A stretch of DNA of 64,000 bases from JBIIUJ01 sp044340025 (GCA_044340025.1 JBIIUJ010000001.1:15067-79066); one strand, 5' to 3'; shown: positions 49,991-60,225, counted from the first letter of the stretch. Made by a program: numbers and translations. The notes: generated by a model not told the origin, from the sequence alone.

Positions 49991-52900
49991 ATGGCGCCGC
50001 CCCCGTCCAGAGCCCGTCGGCGATGGCGTCTACACTTCAGGCATGCGGCCGAAATCCTGGCGCTGACCATGGTCGCCATCGCTGCGCTGGTCGGGGTGCT
50101 CGCTTGGCGGCTCACAGAGGGGCCGGTCTCGCTTGCTCTCGTCAAGCCGCTGGTGGAGCGTGCGATCGCCGCGCGCGGCGCAGCGGTGGAGATAGGCGCG
50201 CTCGACGCGGTCTGGGTCGCTTCCGATCGGGAGTTGCGGCTGGTGGCGCGCGATATCGTGGTGTCCGGGCAGGAGGCAGACCGCGCCCGCGTGGAAGCGG
50301 CGTTCGCCCCCGATGCGCTCTGGCGCGGCGGTTTGCGTCTGTCGTCGATCAAGGTGCAGGGCGGCCTCTTCGGGCTGACGCTCAGTCCGCAAGGCCAGAT
50401 CGCGCTGCGCGCCGGCGCGCCGGTGGCTTCCGCTGTGCGCGCGCCTGATCCCCAGCGCGCGGCGGCGCTGCGCGACGCCCTCGTGCGGCTGACCAGCCAG
50501 CGCCAGCTTGCCGGCTTTCGCGGCATGAATGTCGCCGGCTCGACGCTGGTGGTGCTGGATCAGGCGACCGGCCTCACCTGGCGGGCCGAGGCGCTGGATA
50601 TCGGCCTGGCCCAGGACGGGCGCCAGCGGGCGCTGCGCCTTCGCGCCCGGATCGTGGCTGCCGAGCGGGTCGGATCGATCGATCTGGCGCTGGCGGGCGC
50701 CGCAACCATGGAGACCGCCGGCCTTGCTGCGCGGATGGACGGGCTGTGGCCTGCGCTGCTCCTGCCGCGCGACATCGCGGTGGGGCTTGCGCTGCTGGAT
50801 GCGCCTGTCTCTGGCCGGGTTGTCGCCCAGATCAGAGCCTCGCGGCTGCAGCGTGTGGAGCTGGACGCCGCCCTCGGCGCGGGGCGCATTCTGCTGGCGC
50901 AGGGCGCCCGGCCGATCGCGGGCGGCGCCCTGTCGGCCCGGCACGACGCAGCGCGCGACACGCTGATCGTCGAGCGCGCCCGTCTGACAGCGCCCGGCGG
51001 CGGGCTGGATGGCTCGGGCGTGATCGCAGCCCCGCTGCGCCTGCTGCAGGGCGGCGCAGCGGGGCTCGATCTGCGCGCGCGCACGATCGATCTGGGGCTG
51101 CTGGGCGTGGCGGGCATGACCGGCGTGGTGACCGAGGCGCGTCTGCTTGGCGGCTTTGACCGCGACGCGCGTCTGCTGACAATCAGGGAGTTCCGCGCCG
51201 CGCTCGGCGGGGCGCGCGTGCGGCTGGCCGGCGAAATCGGTCTGCCGGCGGCCGATGCTGTGCGCTTTCACCCCCGGATCGCGCTGACCGGCGCGGTGGA
51301 TGGCGCCTTCGAGAAGGCGACGCTGCTCTCGGTCTGGCCGACCCGGCTGGTTCCCCCGGCGCGCCGCTGGGTCGAGACAGCCTTTCTGTCGGGCATCATC
51401 AGCGGCGGCGCGGCCCGGCTGGACATCGATCCCGACGACTTCGGGCCTGAGGGCCTCGATGCGAAGGATCTGTCGCTCTCCTGGCAGGTCCGCGACGCCG
51501 CCATCCGCTATGCGCCCGGCCTGACGCCGATCACCCAGGCCCAGGGCGCAGCGACGCTGACCGGCAAGAGCCTGACGATTTCCGCGCTTCAGGGGCGGAT
51601 CGGGTCGATCCGGCTGAGCGACGGCGCTGTCACGATCCCGCGGTTCCAGCCTCGCGGCACGATCGTGCAGGTCAGCGCGCGCGCCGTCGGCGAGGCGGCG
51701 GCCATGGCCAATCTGCTCGATATGGGCGACCTGAAGCTTTTCTCCAAGGCGGGCGTGGCGCCGCAGCGTCTGTCTGGCGCAGCCGATGTGCGCATCCGGA
51801 TCGAACGCCCGACGGCGGAGGTCGCAGGTCCCGACGCTCTGCGATGGTCTGTCTCCGGCGGGATCGAGCGCGCGGGCCTTGCCGATGCGTTTCTGGGCGA
51901 GGACCTCACCGGCGCGACCTTGCGCCTGGAAGGCGACAACGCCCAGATCCGGGTGGCGGGGCCGGGCGATCTGGGCGCCACGCGGCTGGAGCTTGTCTGG
52001 CGCGAGGCGCTTTCCGGCGGGGGGGAAACGCCCACGCTCATCCTCGCTTCCGGCGTCGCGGACGCCGCAGCGCTCGAGCTGTTCGGGATTGACGCTTCGG
52101 GACTACTGACCGGCGCGATCGAGGTGGATGTGCGCGCAGTGGGGCAAGGCGGCCGGATCGCCGGCGCGGTGGTGACGGCTGATCTGGCCGACGCCGCCAT
52201 CCGCGCGCCTGGGGGCGGCTGGTCCAAGCCGCCGGGCGCGCCGGGGCAGGCGAGCTTCCGGGTGTTTCCCACCGCCGAGGCCGGGTGGCGGATCGCCGAG
52301 TTCCGTGGCGACGGGGCCGGGCTGTCGCTGGCGGGCGAGGTGACGCTGGACAAGGAAGGCGCGCTGGTTTCGGCCGATTTTCCCCGTGTGGAGTTTCAGG
52401 GGCTTGCCGCCTTTTCAGCCCGCGCTTTCCCCGACGAGGACGGATCGCGCGTGCAAGTGCGCGGCCCGTTCCTGAACCTTCAGGGCGCGGCCTCGCGTCT
52501 GTTCGCCAGCGATCCTCTGGCAGGCGAGGCCTCGCTGCGCCCCCTGAGCCTGGAGGCGACATTCGATACGGTGCGCCTTGGGCCTGATGCGGCGTTCTCG
52601 GAGGTGTCGTTCACGGCGCGGCTCCAGGACGGCCAGGTGGCGCGCGCCAACGCTTCCGGGCGATCCCCGGCTGGGGTGTCGCGCATCACGATCACCCCGG
52701 CCGCCGGCGGCCGGCGCCGGCTGGACGCCAGCGCGGCCGACGCCGGGCTCGCCGCCCGGCTCTTCTATCCCGCCGCGACCGTGCGGGGCGGGGTAGCCAC
52801 ACTGATCGGGGAGATGGCGCCGCCGGGCGCCCGCCAGCCCACGCGACTGGAGCTGCGCGCCAGCAATTTCTCGGTCCAGACCCCCGCGCGGACAGCCGGG

Positions 52901-53311
52901 GGCGCGCCCCAGACCTATGCCTTCGATCAGCTCTACGCGCCGCTGACGCTGCGGGCCGGTCGGGTGGAGGTTGCAGACAGCCGCGCCTCCGGCCCCTCGC
53001 TTGGCGTCACCGCCTCCGGCCGGATCGATCTGGATGCGGGCGTGGTGGACCTTCAGGGGTCGATCGTGCCGGCCTATGCGCTGAACGCAGCGTTTGGCGA
53101 CATCCCGCTGCTTGGCGGGGCGCTGGTCTCGCGGCAGGGGGAGGGGCTTTTGGCCCTCACCTACACCCTCCGGGGACCGCTGGATAAGCCGCGGGTTCAG
53201 ACCAATCCGCTTTCCGCGCTGGCGCCCGGATTTCTGCGGCGCTTGTTCGAAGCGCCCGCGTCGCGCGCTCCGCCCAGCGACATCGCCCCGCCGAGCGGCG
53301 GGGCGCCGTGA
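49991..53311 (+). CDS. AsmA/YhdP-like envelope protein (DUF3971)
   Basis: A very large protein of about 1106 residues with one N-terminal membrane helix (ILALTMVAIAALVGVLAWRL, residues ~22-41) and a long periplasmic beta-rich region. Repeated short strands and the C-terminal IVPAYALNAAFGDIPLLGGA then EGLLALTYTLRGPLDKPRVQ and TNPLSALAPGFLRRLFE are the end signature of the YhdP/AsmA-like family. YhdP-type proteins bridge inner and outer membranes and move phospholipids. ATG 49991 has GGGAGAAG directly before it; an upstream ATG at 49931 would overlap the bcp start codon and has no clear ribosome site. Confidence 0.87.
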   Translation: MAPPPSRARRRWRLHFRHAAEILALTMVAIAALVGVLAWRLTEGPVSLALVKPLVERAIAARGAAVEIGALDAVWVASDRELRLVARDIVVSGQEADRARVEAAFAPDALWRGGLRLSSIKVQGGLFGLTLSPQGQIALRAGAPVASAVRAPDPQRAAALRDALVRLTSQRQLAGFRGMNVAGSTLVVLDQATGLTWRAEALDIGLAQDGRQRALRLRARIVAAERVGSIDLALAGAATMETAGLAARMDGLWPALLLPRDIAVGLALLDAPVSGRVVAQIRASRLQRVELDAALGAGRILLAQGARPIAGGALSARHDAARDTLIVERARLTAPGGGLDGSGVIAAPLRLLQGGAAGLDLRARTIDLGLLGVAGMTGVVTEARLLGGFDRDARLLTIREFRAALGGARVRLAGEIGLPAADAVRFHPRIALTGAVDGAFEKATLLSVWPTRLVPPARRWVETAFLSGIISGGAARLDIDPDDFGPEGLDAKDLSLSWQVRDAAIRYAPGLTPITQAQGAATLTGKSLTISALQGRIGSIRLSDGAVTIPRFQPRGTIVQVSARAVGEAAAMANLLDMGDLKLFSKAGVAPQRLSGAADVRIRIERPTAEVAGPDALRWSVSGGIERAGLADAFLGEDLTGATLRLEGDNAQIRVAGPGDLGATRLELVWREALSGGGETPTLILASGVADAAALELFGIDASGLLTGAIEVDVRAVGQGGRIAGAVVTADLADAAIRAPGGGWSKPPGAPGQASFRVFPTAEAGWRIAEFRGDGAGLSLAGEVTLDKEGALVSADFPRVEFQGLAAFSARAFPDEDGSRVQVRGPFLNLQGAASRLFASDPLAGEASLRPLSLEATFDTVRLGPDAAFSEVSFTARLQDGQVARANASGRSPAGVSRITITPAAGGRRRLDASAADAGLAARLFYPAATVRGGVATLIGEMAPPGARQPTRLELRASNFSVQTPARTAGGAPQTYAFDQLYAPLTLRAGRVEVADSRASGPSLGVTASGRIDLDAGVVDLQGSIVPAYALNAAFGDIPLLGGALVSRQGEGLLALTYTLRGPLDKPRVQTNPLSALAPGFLRRLFEAPASRAPPSDIAPPSGGAP

Positions 53312-53374
53312 CGACAGGGCTGGATTTGCGCGCTCCGCCCCGCCATAGCGGGACAAAACATCAGGGAGAAACGC

Positions 53375-54481
53375 ATGGCGACCGGTCCGCTTTCTGGCAT
53401 GAAGATCGTGGAGTTCGCGGGCATCGGGCCCGGCCCCTTCTGCGGCATGCTCCTGTCGGATATGGGCGCCGATGTGGTGCGGATCGATGCGCCCGGCCGT
53501 GGCGGCACGGCAGACCCGGTGACCGGGCGGGGCCGGCGCTCGGTCGCGCTGAACCTGAAAGACGCGGCTGATCTGGAGACCTGCCTCAGGCTGATCGAGC
53601 AGGCTGACGGCCTGATCGAAGGCTTCCGTCCCGGCGTGATGGAACGGCTGGGCCTTGGCCCGGATGTGGCTCTGGGGCGCAACCCGAAGCTCGTCTATGG
53701 CCGCATGACCGGCTGGGGCCAGACCGGGCCGCTGGCGCTCGCGGCAGGCCATGACATCAATTACATCGCGCTCACCGGGGCGCTGCACGCAATGGGCCGC
53801 AGGGACGACAGCCCGGCCCCGCCCCTCAATCTCGTGGGCGATTATGGCGGCGGCGCGCTGTATCTCGCCATGGGTCTGCTAGCCGGCGTGATCCAGGCGC
53901 GCCAGACCGGCAAGGGGCAGGTGGTCGATGTCGCCATGACGGATGGCGCAGCCAGCCTGATGAGCATGTTCTACGGCATGAAATCGATGGGCGTGTGGGG
54001 CGCCGAGCGCGACGCGAACCTGCTCGACGGCGGGGCGCATTTCTACGACACCTACGCCTGCAAGGACGGCGGCTGGGTGGCGCTCGGCTCGATCGAGCCG
54101 CAATTCTACGGCCTTCTGCTTGAAAAGGCCGGCATCACCGATCCGGATTTCCAGTCCCAGATGGACCGGAGCCTCTGGCCGTCGTTGTCGGAGAAGCTGG
54201 CCGCTGTCATCGCAACCAGGACGCGGGCGGAATGGTGCGCGCTGATGGAAGGCACTGACGTCTGTTTCGCCCCGGTGCTCTCCATGGAGGAGGCGCCAGC
54301 CCATCCCCACAACGCCGCGCGAGAGACGTTTGTGACCTTCGCCGGCGTGACCCAGCCCGCCCCCGCGCCCCGTTTTTCGCAGACGCCGTCCGCCATCCAG
54401 CGCAAAGCCCCCAAGCCCGGGGAGCATACCGCTGAGGTGCTGGCCGATTGGGGATTGTCCGCCTCGGCGGCGGCGGAGTGA
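53375..54481 (+). CDS. mcr: Alpha-methylacyl-CoA racemase (CaiB/BaiF CoA-transferase fold)
   Basis: A 368-residue family III CoA-transferase-fold enzyme. The racemase branch interconverts 2R- and 2S-methylacyl-CoAs so that branched chains can enter beta-oxidation. [20 protein letters not shown] near residue 9 is the usual start block. The catalytic His is in [14 protein letters not shown] near 128 and the Asp in [16 protein letters not shown] near 155, the His/Asp pair of racemases rather than the transferase Asp alone. Its product would feed the acyl-CoA dehydrogenases at 39-42 kb. CAGGGAGA precedes ATG 53375. The stop overlaps the next gene as GTGA. Confidence 0.92.
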   Translation: MATGPLSGMKIVEFAGIGPGPFCGMLLSDMGADVVRIDAPGRGGTADPVTGRGRRSVALNLKDAADLETCLRLIEQADGLIEGFRPGVMERLGLGPDVALGRNPKLVYGRMTGWGQTGPLALAAGHDINYIALTGALHAMGRRDDSPAPPLNLVGDYGGGALYLAMGLLAGVIQARQTGKGQVVDVAMTDGAASLMSMFYGMKSMGVWGAERDANLLDGGAHFYDTYACKDGGWVALGSIEPQFYGLLLEKAGITDPDFQSQMDRSLWPSLSEKLAAVIATRTRAEWCALMEGTDVCFAPVLSMEEAPAHPHNAARETFVTFAGVTQPAPAPRFSQTPSAIQRKAPKPGEHTAEVLADWGLSASAAAE

Positions 54482-55218
54482 GCGGGCTTGGCGGCGTCTC
54501 AGGGCGCCGGCGCATTCTGCTGATGCGCCACGGCCATGTGGACTACATGTCGGCCGAGGTGCGCGAGAGCCGTGATCCGCGCATCGCCCGCCTCACCGCG
54601 CTGGGCCAGGCGCAGGCAGAGGCCGCGGGGGCGGCGCTTGCCGATCTGGCGCTGGACGTTGCTGTCTGTTCGGGTCTGCGCCGCACGCGCGAGACGGCCG
54701 GAATCGTCCTCGCCGCCCATCCGGCCGCCCCGGTTCTGGAGGACGATCCGGGCCTCGAGGAGCTGCATTCAGGCCCATACATCGCGTTCCAGAGCCGCGA
54801 GCAGCTGGCCGCGGCTCTGACCTTCTCGTTTGAACAGGCCGGCGCGCCGGGCGCGACGTTCTTTCCCGGCGGGGAGGCCTTCGCCAGCGCGCAGGCGCGC
54901 GCCATCGCCGCGATCGAGCGCCTGCTTGCCCGCCCCGGCTGGTCTCAGGCGCTGGTGGTGGCCCATGAAGGCGTCAACCGGCTGATCCTGTCCTGGATGG
55001 CGCGCGCCGGCCTCGCTGGCGCGGTCGCGTTCGAACAGGACCTCGCCTGCATCAATGTGCTGGACTTCGATCTCGCCCCAGCCGCCGACGGCAGCGCCGG
55101 GATCGAGCGGATGATGATCAAGGCGGTGAATGTGACACCCTACGCCTGGGTGAAGGCGGGGCTGCATCTTTCGAGTTTCGAGGCGATCTTTTCCGCCGCG
55201 GCGGCCGAGGACGCCTAG
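54478..55218 (+). CDS. Histidine phosphatase family protein
   Basis: A 246-residue phosphoglycerate-mutase-like phosphatase. The catalytic RHG motif ([14 protein letters not shown] near residue 15) is followed by [16 protein letters not shown] near 70. An acidic residue lies in LEELHSGPY, and [16 protein letters not shown] near 165 carries the second catalytic His. All four pocket residues appear present. GTG 54478 overlaps the racemase stop, implying translational coupling; an ATG at 54448 would lie inside the racemase gene. The substrate is not deducible; a phosphate ester linked to the racemase pathway is only a guess. Confidence 0.88.
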   Translation: MSGLGGVSGRRRILLMRHGHVDYMSAEVRESRDPRIARLTALGQAQAEAAGAALADLALDVAVCSGLRRTRETAGIVLAAHPAAPVLEDDPGLEELHSGPYIAFQSREQLAAALTFSFEQAGAPGATFFPGGEAFASAQARAIAAIERLLARPGWSQALVVAHEGVNRLILSWMARAGLAGAVAFEQDLACINVLDFDLAPAADGSAGIERMMIKAVNVTPYAWVKAGLHLSSFEAIFSAAAAEDA

Positions 55219-55287
55219 TCTTGTCAGCGGCCTGGTTCGCCCCCACGATCACAGCCGCCATCGACCCATCCCCAAGAAGGCTTCGCC

Positions 55288-55875
55288 ATGCCCCTCGACC
55301 TTGAAGCGATCGCACAGCGCGCCCGGACCGCGCCGCCGCCGCCCGTGCTCAAGGGCGTCCATCATTCTGCGTTTCGCTGCCGCGACGCGGAAGAGACGCG
55401 GAAATTCTACGAAGACATCCTTGGCCTGCCCTTGAAGGCCGCCCTCGTCTTCGAGGAGGAACCGGGAACCGGCCGGCCGCTGCCTTACATGCACCTGTTT
55501 TTCGCGCTCGGCGACGGCAATTACGTGGCGTTTTTCGATGTTCCCGGCGGCGCGCACGAAGGCAAGTTCAAGATGAAGTGGGGCATGGACCTGCACTTTG
55601 CGATGGAGGTCGCCACCTACGAGGACATGATGGCGTTCAAGCAGCGCCTCGACGATGCGGGGCTGCCCTGCTTTGGGCCGATCGACCACCATTTCGTCCA
55701 TTCGATCTATTTTTATGACCCCAACGGCGTGAATGTGGAAATCACCTGCCGGGATCGGCAACATGATGCGATCATTGCGGAAGAAGCCGCCGGCGCGCGC
55801 GCTGTCATGGCCGCCTGGACGGAGCGGACGAAAGCCCAGAAGGCGGAAAATCGCGCGCCGGCCCAGCCAGCCTGA
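55288..55875 (+). CDS. VOC-superfamily protein (glyoxalase/extradiol dioxygenase fold)
   Basis: A 195-residue vicinal-oxygen-chelate protein. The metal-type residues are visible as His in VLKGVHHSAFRCRDAEETRK, a second His in MDLHFAMEVATYEDM, and Glu in YFYDPNGVNVEITCRDR. The pattern FYEDILGLPLKAA is standard for the fold. Members act as glyoxalases, dioxygenases or epimerases; the specific reaction cannot be told. ATG 55288 follows AAGAAGG. It is a single gene, followed by a strong terminator at 56007-56041. Confidence 0.87.
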   Translation: MPLDLEAIAQRARTAPPPPVLKGVHHSAFRCRDAEETRKFYEDILGLPLKAALVFEEEPGTGRPLPYMHLFFALGDGNYVAFFDVPGGAHEGKFKMKWGMDLHFAMEVATYEDMMAFKQRLDDAGLPCFGPIDHHFVHSIYFYDPNGVNVEITCRDRQHDAIIAEEAAGARAVMAAWTERTKAQKAENRAPAQPA

Positions 55876-56135
55876 AGCCGCACGCGTCGTTCAGCCTGGG
55901 TTCAACGCCGGACGAGCAAAAAGGGGATGCGGTTGTCGGCGGCGCGCGCTTCGTCCCTTGAGCGTCTCGCAACCGTCGCTCCACTCCCTCGGAGCGTCAG
56001 ACTGGGAGCGCCGGCCCGGCTAGTTCCGGGCTGGCGCTTTTCCTTGTTCGCTCGCGTGGCGACCATCGGGTTTTTGACGCTTCGACCGGCCCGCGCTAAT
56101 CGCGCTGCAACGCAGCAAGAAGGGCGGCAGGCGAC
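55876..56135. other. Intergenic region between the VOC gene and scoA
   Basis: These 260 bases contain no recognisable gene. They hold the intrinsic terminator listed separately, a purine-rich AGCAAGAAGGGCGGCAGG before the scoA GTG that could serve as ribosome site, and presumably the scoAB promoter after 56045, for which no convincing -35/-10 pair was identified. Confidence 0.5.
56007..56041 (+). terminator. Intrinsic terminator after the VOC gene
   Basis: AGCGCCGGCCCGG, loop CTAGTT, CCGGGCTGGCGCT forms a 13-bp stem with a single G-U pair and is followed by TTTTCCTTGTT. It lies about 130 bases after the VOC stop. Confidence 0.8.
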
Positions 56136-56840
56136 GTGTCCAAAGTCTATGAAAGCGCGGGGGCGGCGCTCGGCGGCCTGACCTTCGACGGCATGACCGT
56201 GATGAGCGGCGGCTTTGGCCTCTGCGGCATTCCGGAGAACCTTATCCTCGCGCTGCGCGATTCCGGCGTGAACGGCATCACCGTGATCTCCAATAACGCG
56301 GGCGTGGACGGCTTTGGCCTCGGTCTGCTGCTGGAAACGCGCCAGATCGCCAAAATGATCTCTTCCTACGTGGGTGAGAACAAGGAGTTCGAGCGCCAGT
56401 ATCTCGCCGGCGAACTGCAACTCGAGTTCAATCCCCAGGGCACGCTGGCCGAGCGCATCCGCGCGGGCGGCGCCGGGATCCCCGGCTTCTACACCAAGAC
56501 GGGCGTCGGCACGCTGGTGGCCGAAGGCAAGGAGCTGAAGGTCTTCGATGGCGAGACCTATGTGCTCGAAACCGGCCTGAAAGCTGATCTTTCGATCGTG
56601 AAGGCGTGGAAGGGCGATGCCGAGGGCAATCTCCTCTATCGAAAGACCGCGCGGAACTTCAACCCGATGATGGCGACGGCCGGGAAAGTGACTGTGGCCG
56701 AAGTGGAAGAGCTTGTGCCCGTCGGCGCGCTTGACCCCGACCACATCCATACCCCGGGGATCTTTGTGCAGCGCATCCTGCAGAGCAGTTTCGAAAAGCG
56801 GATCGAGCAGCGCACCGTGCGCAAGCGGGAGATCGCCTGA
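56136..56840 (+). CDS. scoA: Succinyl-CoA:3-ketoacid CoA-transferase, subunit A
   Basis: The alpha subunit (234 residues) of SCOT, which activates acetoacetate with succinyl-CoA for ketone-body use. [20 protein letters not shown] near residue 22 is the CoA-binding Gly-rich block; [15 protein letters not shown] near 112 and [20 protein letters not shown] near 168 are characteristic. The end [15 protein letters not shown] matches the family. It begins at GTG 56136, the only start fitting the [12 protein letters not shown]-terminus. Its stop and the scoB ATG share one base (TGATG). Confidence 0.94.
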   Translation: MSKVYESAGAALGGLTFDGMTVMSGGFGLCGIPENLILALRDSGVNGITVISNNAGVDGFGLGLLLETRQIAKMISSYVGENKEFERQYLAGELQLEFNPQGTLAERIRAGGAGIPGFYTKTGVGTLVAEGKELKVFDGETYVLETGLKADLSIVKAWKGDAEGNLLYRKTARNFNPMMATAGKVTVAEVEELVPVGALDPDHIHTPGIFVQRILQSSFEKRIEQRTVRKREIA

Positions 56841-57484
56841 TGGCCTGGACGCGTGACGACCTCGCCGCCCGCGCGGCGAAGGAGCTGAAAGACGGCTTCT
56901 ATGTGAACCTCGGCATCGGCATCCCGACGCTGGTGGCCAACCATATTCCCGCCGGCATGACGGTGACGCTCCAGAGCGAGAACGGCATGCTGGGCATGGG
57001 GCCGTTCCCCTTCGAGGGAGAAGAAGACCCCGACCTGATCAACGCCGGCAAGCAGACGATCACCGAGCTTGCGACCACGTCCTATTTCAGCTCGTCCGAC
57101 AGCTTCGGCATGATCCGCGGCGGCCACATCAACCTCTCCATCCTGGGCGCGATGGAGGTCTCCGAGCGTGGCGACCTCGCCAACTGGATGGTGCCGGGCA
57201 AGATGGTGAAGGGCATGGGCGGGGCGATGGACCTTGTCGCCGGGGTGAAGCGCTGCGTCGTGGTGATGGAGCATGCCGCAAAGGACGGCTCGCCCAAGCT
57301 GCTGCATGCCTGCCGGCTGCCGCTGACCGGTCAGCGCGTGGTCGATCTGGTGATCACCGATCTCGCCGTCTTCACCATCGACAAGAAGGGCGATGGCGGC
57401 ATGCGCCTGATAGAGATGGCGCCGGGCGTGACGCTCGATGAGGTGAAGGCCAAGACCGAGGCGACCTTCGCCGTCGCGCTGTAG
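56840..57484 (+). CDS. scoB: Succinyl-CoA:3-ketoacid CoA-transferase, subunit B
   Basis: The beta subunit (214 residues) of SCOT, with the catalytic Glu47 in [20 protein letters not shown] that forms the glutamyl-CoA intermediate. [20 protein letters not shown] near residue 19 and [20 protein letters not shown] near 93 are family signatures. It is translationally coupled to scoA. Together with thiolase and the beta-oxidation cluster it would connect acetoacetate with acetyl-CoA. A 12-bp hairpin at 57490-57517 follows at once. Confidence 0.95.
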   Translation: MAWTRDDLAARAAKELKDGFYVNLGIGIPTLVANHIPAGMTVTLQSENGMLGMGPFPFEGEEDPDLINAGKQTITELATTSYFSSSDSFGMIRGGHINLSILGAMEVSERGDLANWMVPGKMVKGMGGAMDLVAGVKRCVVVMEHAAKDGSPKLLHACRLPLTGQRVVDLVITDLAVFTIDKKGDGGMRLIEMAPGVTLDEVKAKTEATFAVAL

Positions 57485-57489
57485 CAACG

Positions 57490-57517
57490 CCTCATCCCGG
57501 CAGAGGCCGGGATGAGG
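57490..57517. terminator. Hairpin of the CATCCCGG repeat family between convergent genes
   Basis: CCTCATCCCGGC, loop AGAG, GCCGGGATGAGG is a perfect 12-bp stem between the scoB stop and the convergent AbgT gene stop. It can act as a bidirectional terminator although U-tracts are lacking. Its CATCCCGG/CCGGGATG core is the same as the ends of the element at 47232-47342, so it may be a REP-like copy reused as terminator. Confidence 0.6.
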
Positions 57518-57527
57518 GGAGCAGCCC

Positions 57528-59105
57528 TCAGCCTGCCGCGGTCGGCAGCACGTAGGTTGCGGGCGCGGCCGGGCCGACGGGCCAGGCGAAAGCCGCCCAG
57601 ACCCCGGTGAGGATCAGGCCTGCGATCAGGAAGCAGAGCGAGTAGGGGATCATCAGGGCCATCAGATTGCCGAGCCCGAAATCCTTGTTCCACTTCTGGC
57701 AGAACGTCAGCACCAGCGGGAAATAGACCATCAGCGGCGTGATGATGTTTGTCACGCTGTCGCCCATGCGATAGGCCGCCGTGGTCATTTCCGGCGAGAC
57801 GCCGATCAGCATCATCATCGGCACCAGGATCGGGGCGAGCGCGCCCCATTTGGCCGACGCCGAGCCTATGAACAGGTTCACGCTGGCCGCCAGGACCACG
57901 ATGCCCATGATCAGCGCGAAGGTCGGCAGGCCGGACGCCTGAAGCGCGCTGGCCCCGTTCACCGCCAGAATCACCCCGAGATTGGACCAGTTGAACATCG
58001 CCACGAAGTGGGCGGCCACAAAGGCCAGAACGAGATAGGGGCCGAGTTCGGCCATCGCCTCGGTCATCATCCGCACCACGTCGCGGTGGGTCTTCACCGT
58101 CCCGACAGCGATGCCATAGACAGTGCCGGCGGCAAGGAAGAGCACAAAGAAGCCCGCCACCAGAGAGGTGTAGAACGGCGTAAGCTCGGTGCCGGGCTTT
58201 ACGTCCGGCCCCCGATCCACCAGAGGCGCATCGGGCCCGACCGTCATCCAGACCCAGAGCGCAATCACCGCCACGCTGGCAAGGCCGGCCCAGCCAAGAC
58301 CCTTGCGCTCCTCCGGGGAGAGGGAGGAGGCCTTTTCCGGATCGATCTGCGGGCTGTCTGCGCCCGGCTTCCAGGGGCCAAGCCGCGGCTCGACGATCCG
58401 GTCGGTGACAAACCAGCCGATGGGCGTGAACAGGAAGGTCATCGCCACGATGAACCACCAGTTCCCGGCGGGGTTCATCACCCAGCTCGGATCGATCAGT
58501 CTGGCTGCGGGTTCGGTGATGCCAAGGATCAGCGTGTCGAGCTGGCCGGGCGTGAGGTTGGCGGAAAAGCCGCCCGAGACGCCGGCGAACGCCGCTGTGA
58601 TCCCGGCGATCGGGTGGCGGCCGGCGGCGGCAAACACGATGGCTGCGAGCGGCACCAGCACGACATAGGCCGCATCAGCGGCATGATTCGAGATGATGGC
58701 GAGAAACACCACCACAGGCGTCAGGAATGCTTTTGGCGCCTTGCTCATCGCCGAGCGCATGGCGGTGGCCAGCAGGCCCGTCCGCTCCGCCACGCCCGCC
58801 CCCAGCATGACGATCAGCACATAGCCGAGGGGTGCAAAGCCGGTCATCGTCTTGGCCATGTCGACGAAGAGCTTCCTCAGATTCTCCTGAGACAGAAGGC
58901 TCTTGGCCTGCACCGTTTCGCCGCTGACCGGATTGACGACCGACGCGCCGAGGGCGGCGGCCACGACGCTGACCCCCACGAGAAGGCCGATCAGCCAGAC
59001 GAAGATGAACACCGGATCGGGCAGCTTGTTTCCGGTCCGCTCGATCCAGTCGAGGGCCCTGGCGGAAAAGCTCTTGCGGGCGGCTGCATCGGCGGTGGAG
59101 GCCAT
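57528..59105 (-). CDS. AbgT-family transporter
   Basis: A 525-residue inner-membrane protein of the AbgT family (E. coli AbgT imports p-aminobenzoyl-glutamate; others export sulfonamides). About nine to eleven membrane segments are visible, with FIFVWLIGLLVGVSVVAAAL near residue 34, LTPVVVFLAIISNHAADAAY near 130 and the helical hairpin region SNHAADAAYVVLVPLAAIVF. The second repeat has GDSVTNIITPLMVYFPLVLTF near 450. The conserved Asn-His-Ala-Ala-Asp and Gly-Asp-Ser-Val-Thr-Asn motifs are intact. ATG 59105 is chosen over a 62-codon longer frame lacking hydrophobic or family-like sequence. It diverges from nuoA. Confidence 0.92.
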   Translation of the reverse strand: MASTADAAARKSFSARALDWIERTGNKLPDPVFIFVWLIGLLVGVSVVAAALGASVVNPVSGETVQAKSLLSQENLRKLFVDMAKTMTGFAPLGYVLIVMLGAGVAERTGLLATAMRSAMSKAPKAFLTPVVVFLAIISNHAADAAYVVLVPLAAIVFAAAGRHPIAGITAAFAGVSGGFSANLTPGQLDTLILGITEPAARLIDPSWVMNPAGNWWFIVAMTFLFTPIGWFVTDRIVEPRLGPWKPGADSPQIDPEKASSLSPEERKGLGWAGLASVAVIALWVWMTVGPDAPLVDRGPDVKPGTELTPFYTSLVAGFFVLFLAAGTVYGIAVGTVKTHRDVVRMMTEAMAELGPYLVLAFVAAHFVAMFNWSNLGVILAVNGASALQASGLPTFALIMGIVVLAASVNLFIGSASAKWGALAPILVPMMMLIGVSPEMTTAAYRMGDSVTNIITPLMVYFPLVLTFCQKWNKDFGLGNLMALMIPYSLCFLIAGLILTGVWAAFAWPVGPAAPATYVLPTAAG

Positions 59106-59305
59106 CGTCGTGTCACTCTTTGTCTGTATGCGGCTGCGCGCCGCAGATCTTGCCAGCGCCATAACGCAGGCGCGCGGCGATGGCGACAGGCAAGAGGCGG
59201 GGCTGCGCCGCCATTGTGCGTTGCACGCGTGCGCGCTCCAGCCTAGGAAACGGTTCGACGAGGCGTGTCCGCTGTGCGGCGCACCTGGCACATTGGAGCG
59301 CGGGC

Positions 59306-59683
59306 GTGGTTCAGCTTCCCGAGGGTTTCCTCCTCGACTATCTGCCGATCATCGTTTTTTTCGCGCTGGCGACCGCCCTCGGGCTTGCTTTCATGCTGGC
59401 GAGCTGGGCGTTCGCGCCGGCCAGCCCGGACGCGGAAAAGACCTCCGCCTATGAGTGCGGCTTCAACGCGTTCGACGATGCGCGCATGAAGTTCGACGTG
59501 AAATTCTATCTCGTCTCCATCCTCTTCATCATCTTCGATCTGGAAGTGGCTTTCCTGTTCCCCTGGGCGCTCGCGCTCGATGAGATTGGCGTCTTCGGCT
59601 ATTGGTCGATGATGGCGTTTCTGGGCGTGCTCACCGTCGGCTTCATCTATGAATGGAAGAAAGGCGCGCTCGAATGGGAGTGA
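59306..59683 (+). CDS. nuoA: NADH-quinone oxidoreductase subunit A
   Basis: A membrane subunit of complex I, 125 residues with three helices ([60 protein letters not shown]). The loop [20 protein letters not shown] is the signature of NuoA/ND3, with the quinone-site Cys. GTG 59306 has GGAG seven bases upstream; upstream in-frame codons are not NuoA-like. The stop overlaps nuoB by ten bases. First gene of the complex I locus. Confidence 0.95.
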   Translation: MVQLPEGFLLDYLPIIVFFALATALGLAFMLASWAFAPASPDAEKTSAYECGFNAFDDARMKFDVKFYLVSILFIIFDLEVAFLFPWALALDEIGVFGYWSMMAFLGVLTVGFIYEWKKGALEWE

Positions 59684-60225
59684 TCGTTCCGGCCAAAGCG
59701 GGCGTCGAGGGCGGCTTTCCTGTCCGGCCTGATGATCCGTTCTTCACCGGCGTGCGCGACGAGCTTGCCGACAAGGGCTTCGTTGTCGCCGCCGTCGACG
59801 ACGTCATCACCTGGGCGCGCACCGGCTCGCTGATGTGGATGACGTTCGGGCTCGCCTGCTGCGCGGTGGAGATGATGCAGGCGTCCATGCCGCGCTATGA
59901 TTTGGAGCGCTTCGGCTTTGCCCCCCGCGCCAGCCCGCGCCAGTCCGACGTGATGATCGTGGCGGGCACGCTCACCAACAAGATGGCCCCGGCGCTGCGC
60001 AAGGTCTACGACCAGATGCCCAATCCGCGCTACGTCATCTCCATGGGAAGCTGCGCCAATGGGGGCGGGTATTACCACTATAGTTACAGCGTCGTGCGCG
60101 GCTGTGATCGGATCGTGCCGGTGGATGTCTATGTGCCGGGCTGCCCGCCCACGGCCGAGGCGCTCGTCTATGGCGTGCTCCAGCTGCAAAAGAAGATCCG
60201 CCGGGAAGGAACGATCGAGCGATGA
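59674..60225 (+). CDS. nuoB: NADH-quinone oxidoreductase subunit B
   Basis: The 183-residue subunit that carries iron-sulfur cluster N2, the last electron donor to quinone in complex I. The cluster ligands are the adjacent Cys62-Cys63 in [13 protein letters not shown], Cys127 in [11 protein letters not shown] and Cys157 in [15 protein letters not shown]. Around the cluster, [20 protein letters not shown] is nearly invariant in the family. It overlaps nuoA by ten bases and nuoC by four (ATGA). Confidence 0.96.
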   Translation: MGVIVPAKAGVEGGFPVRPDDPFFTGVRDELADKGFVVAAVDDVITWARTGSLMWMTFGLACCAVEMMQASMPRYDLERFGFAPRASPRQSDVMIVAGTLTNKMAPALRKVYDQMPNPRYVISMGSCANGGGYYHYSYSVVRGCDRIVPVDVYVPGCPPTAEALVYGVLQLQKKIRREGTIER

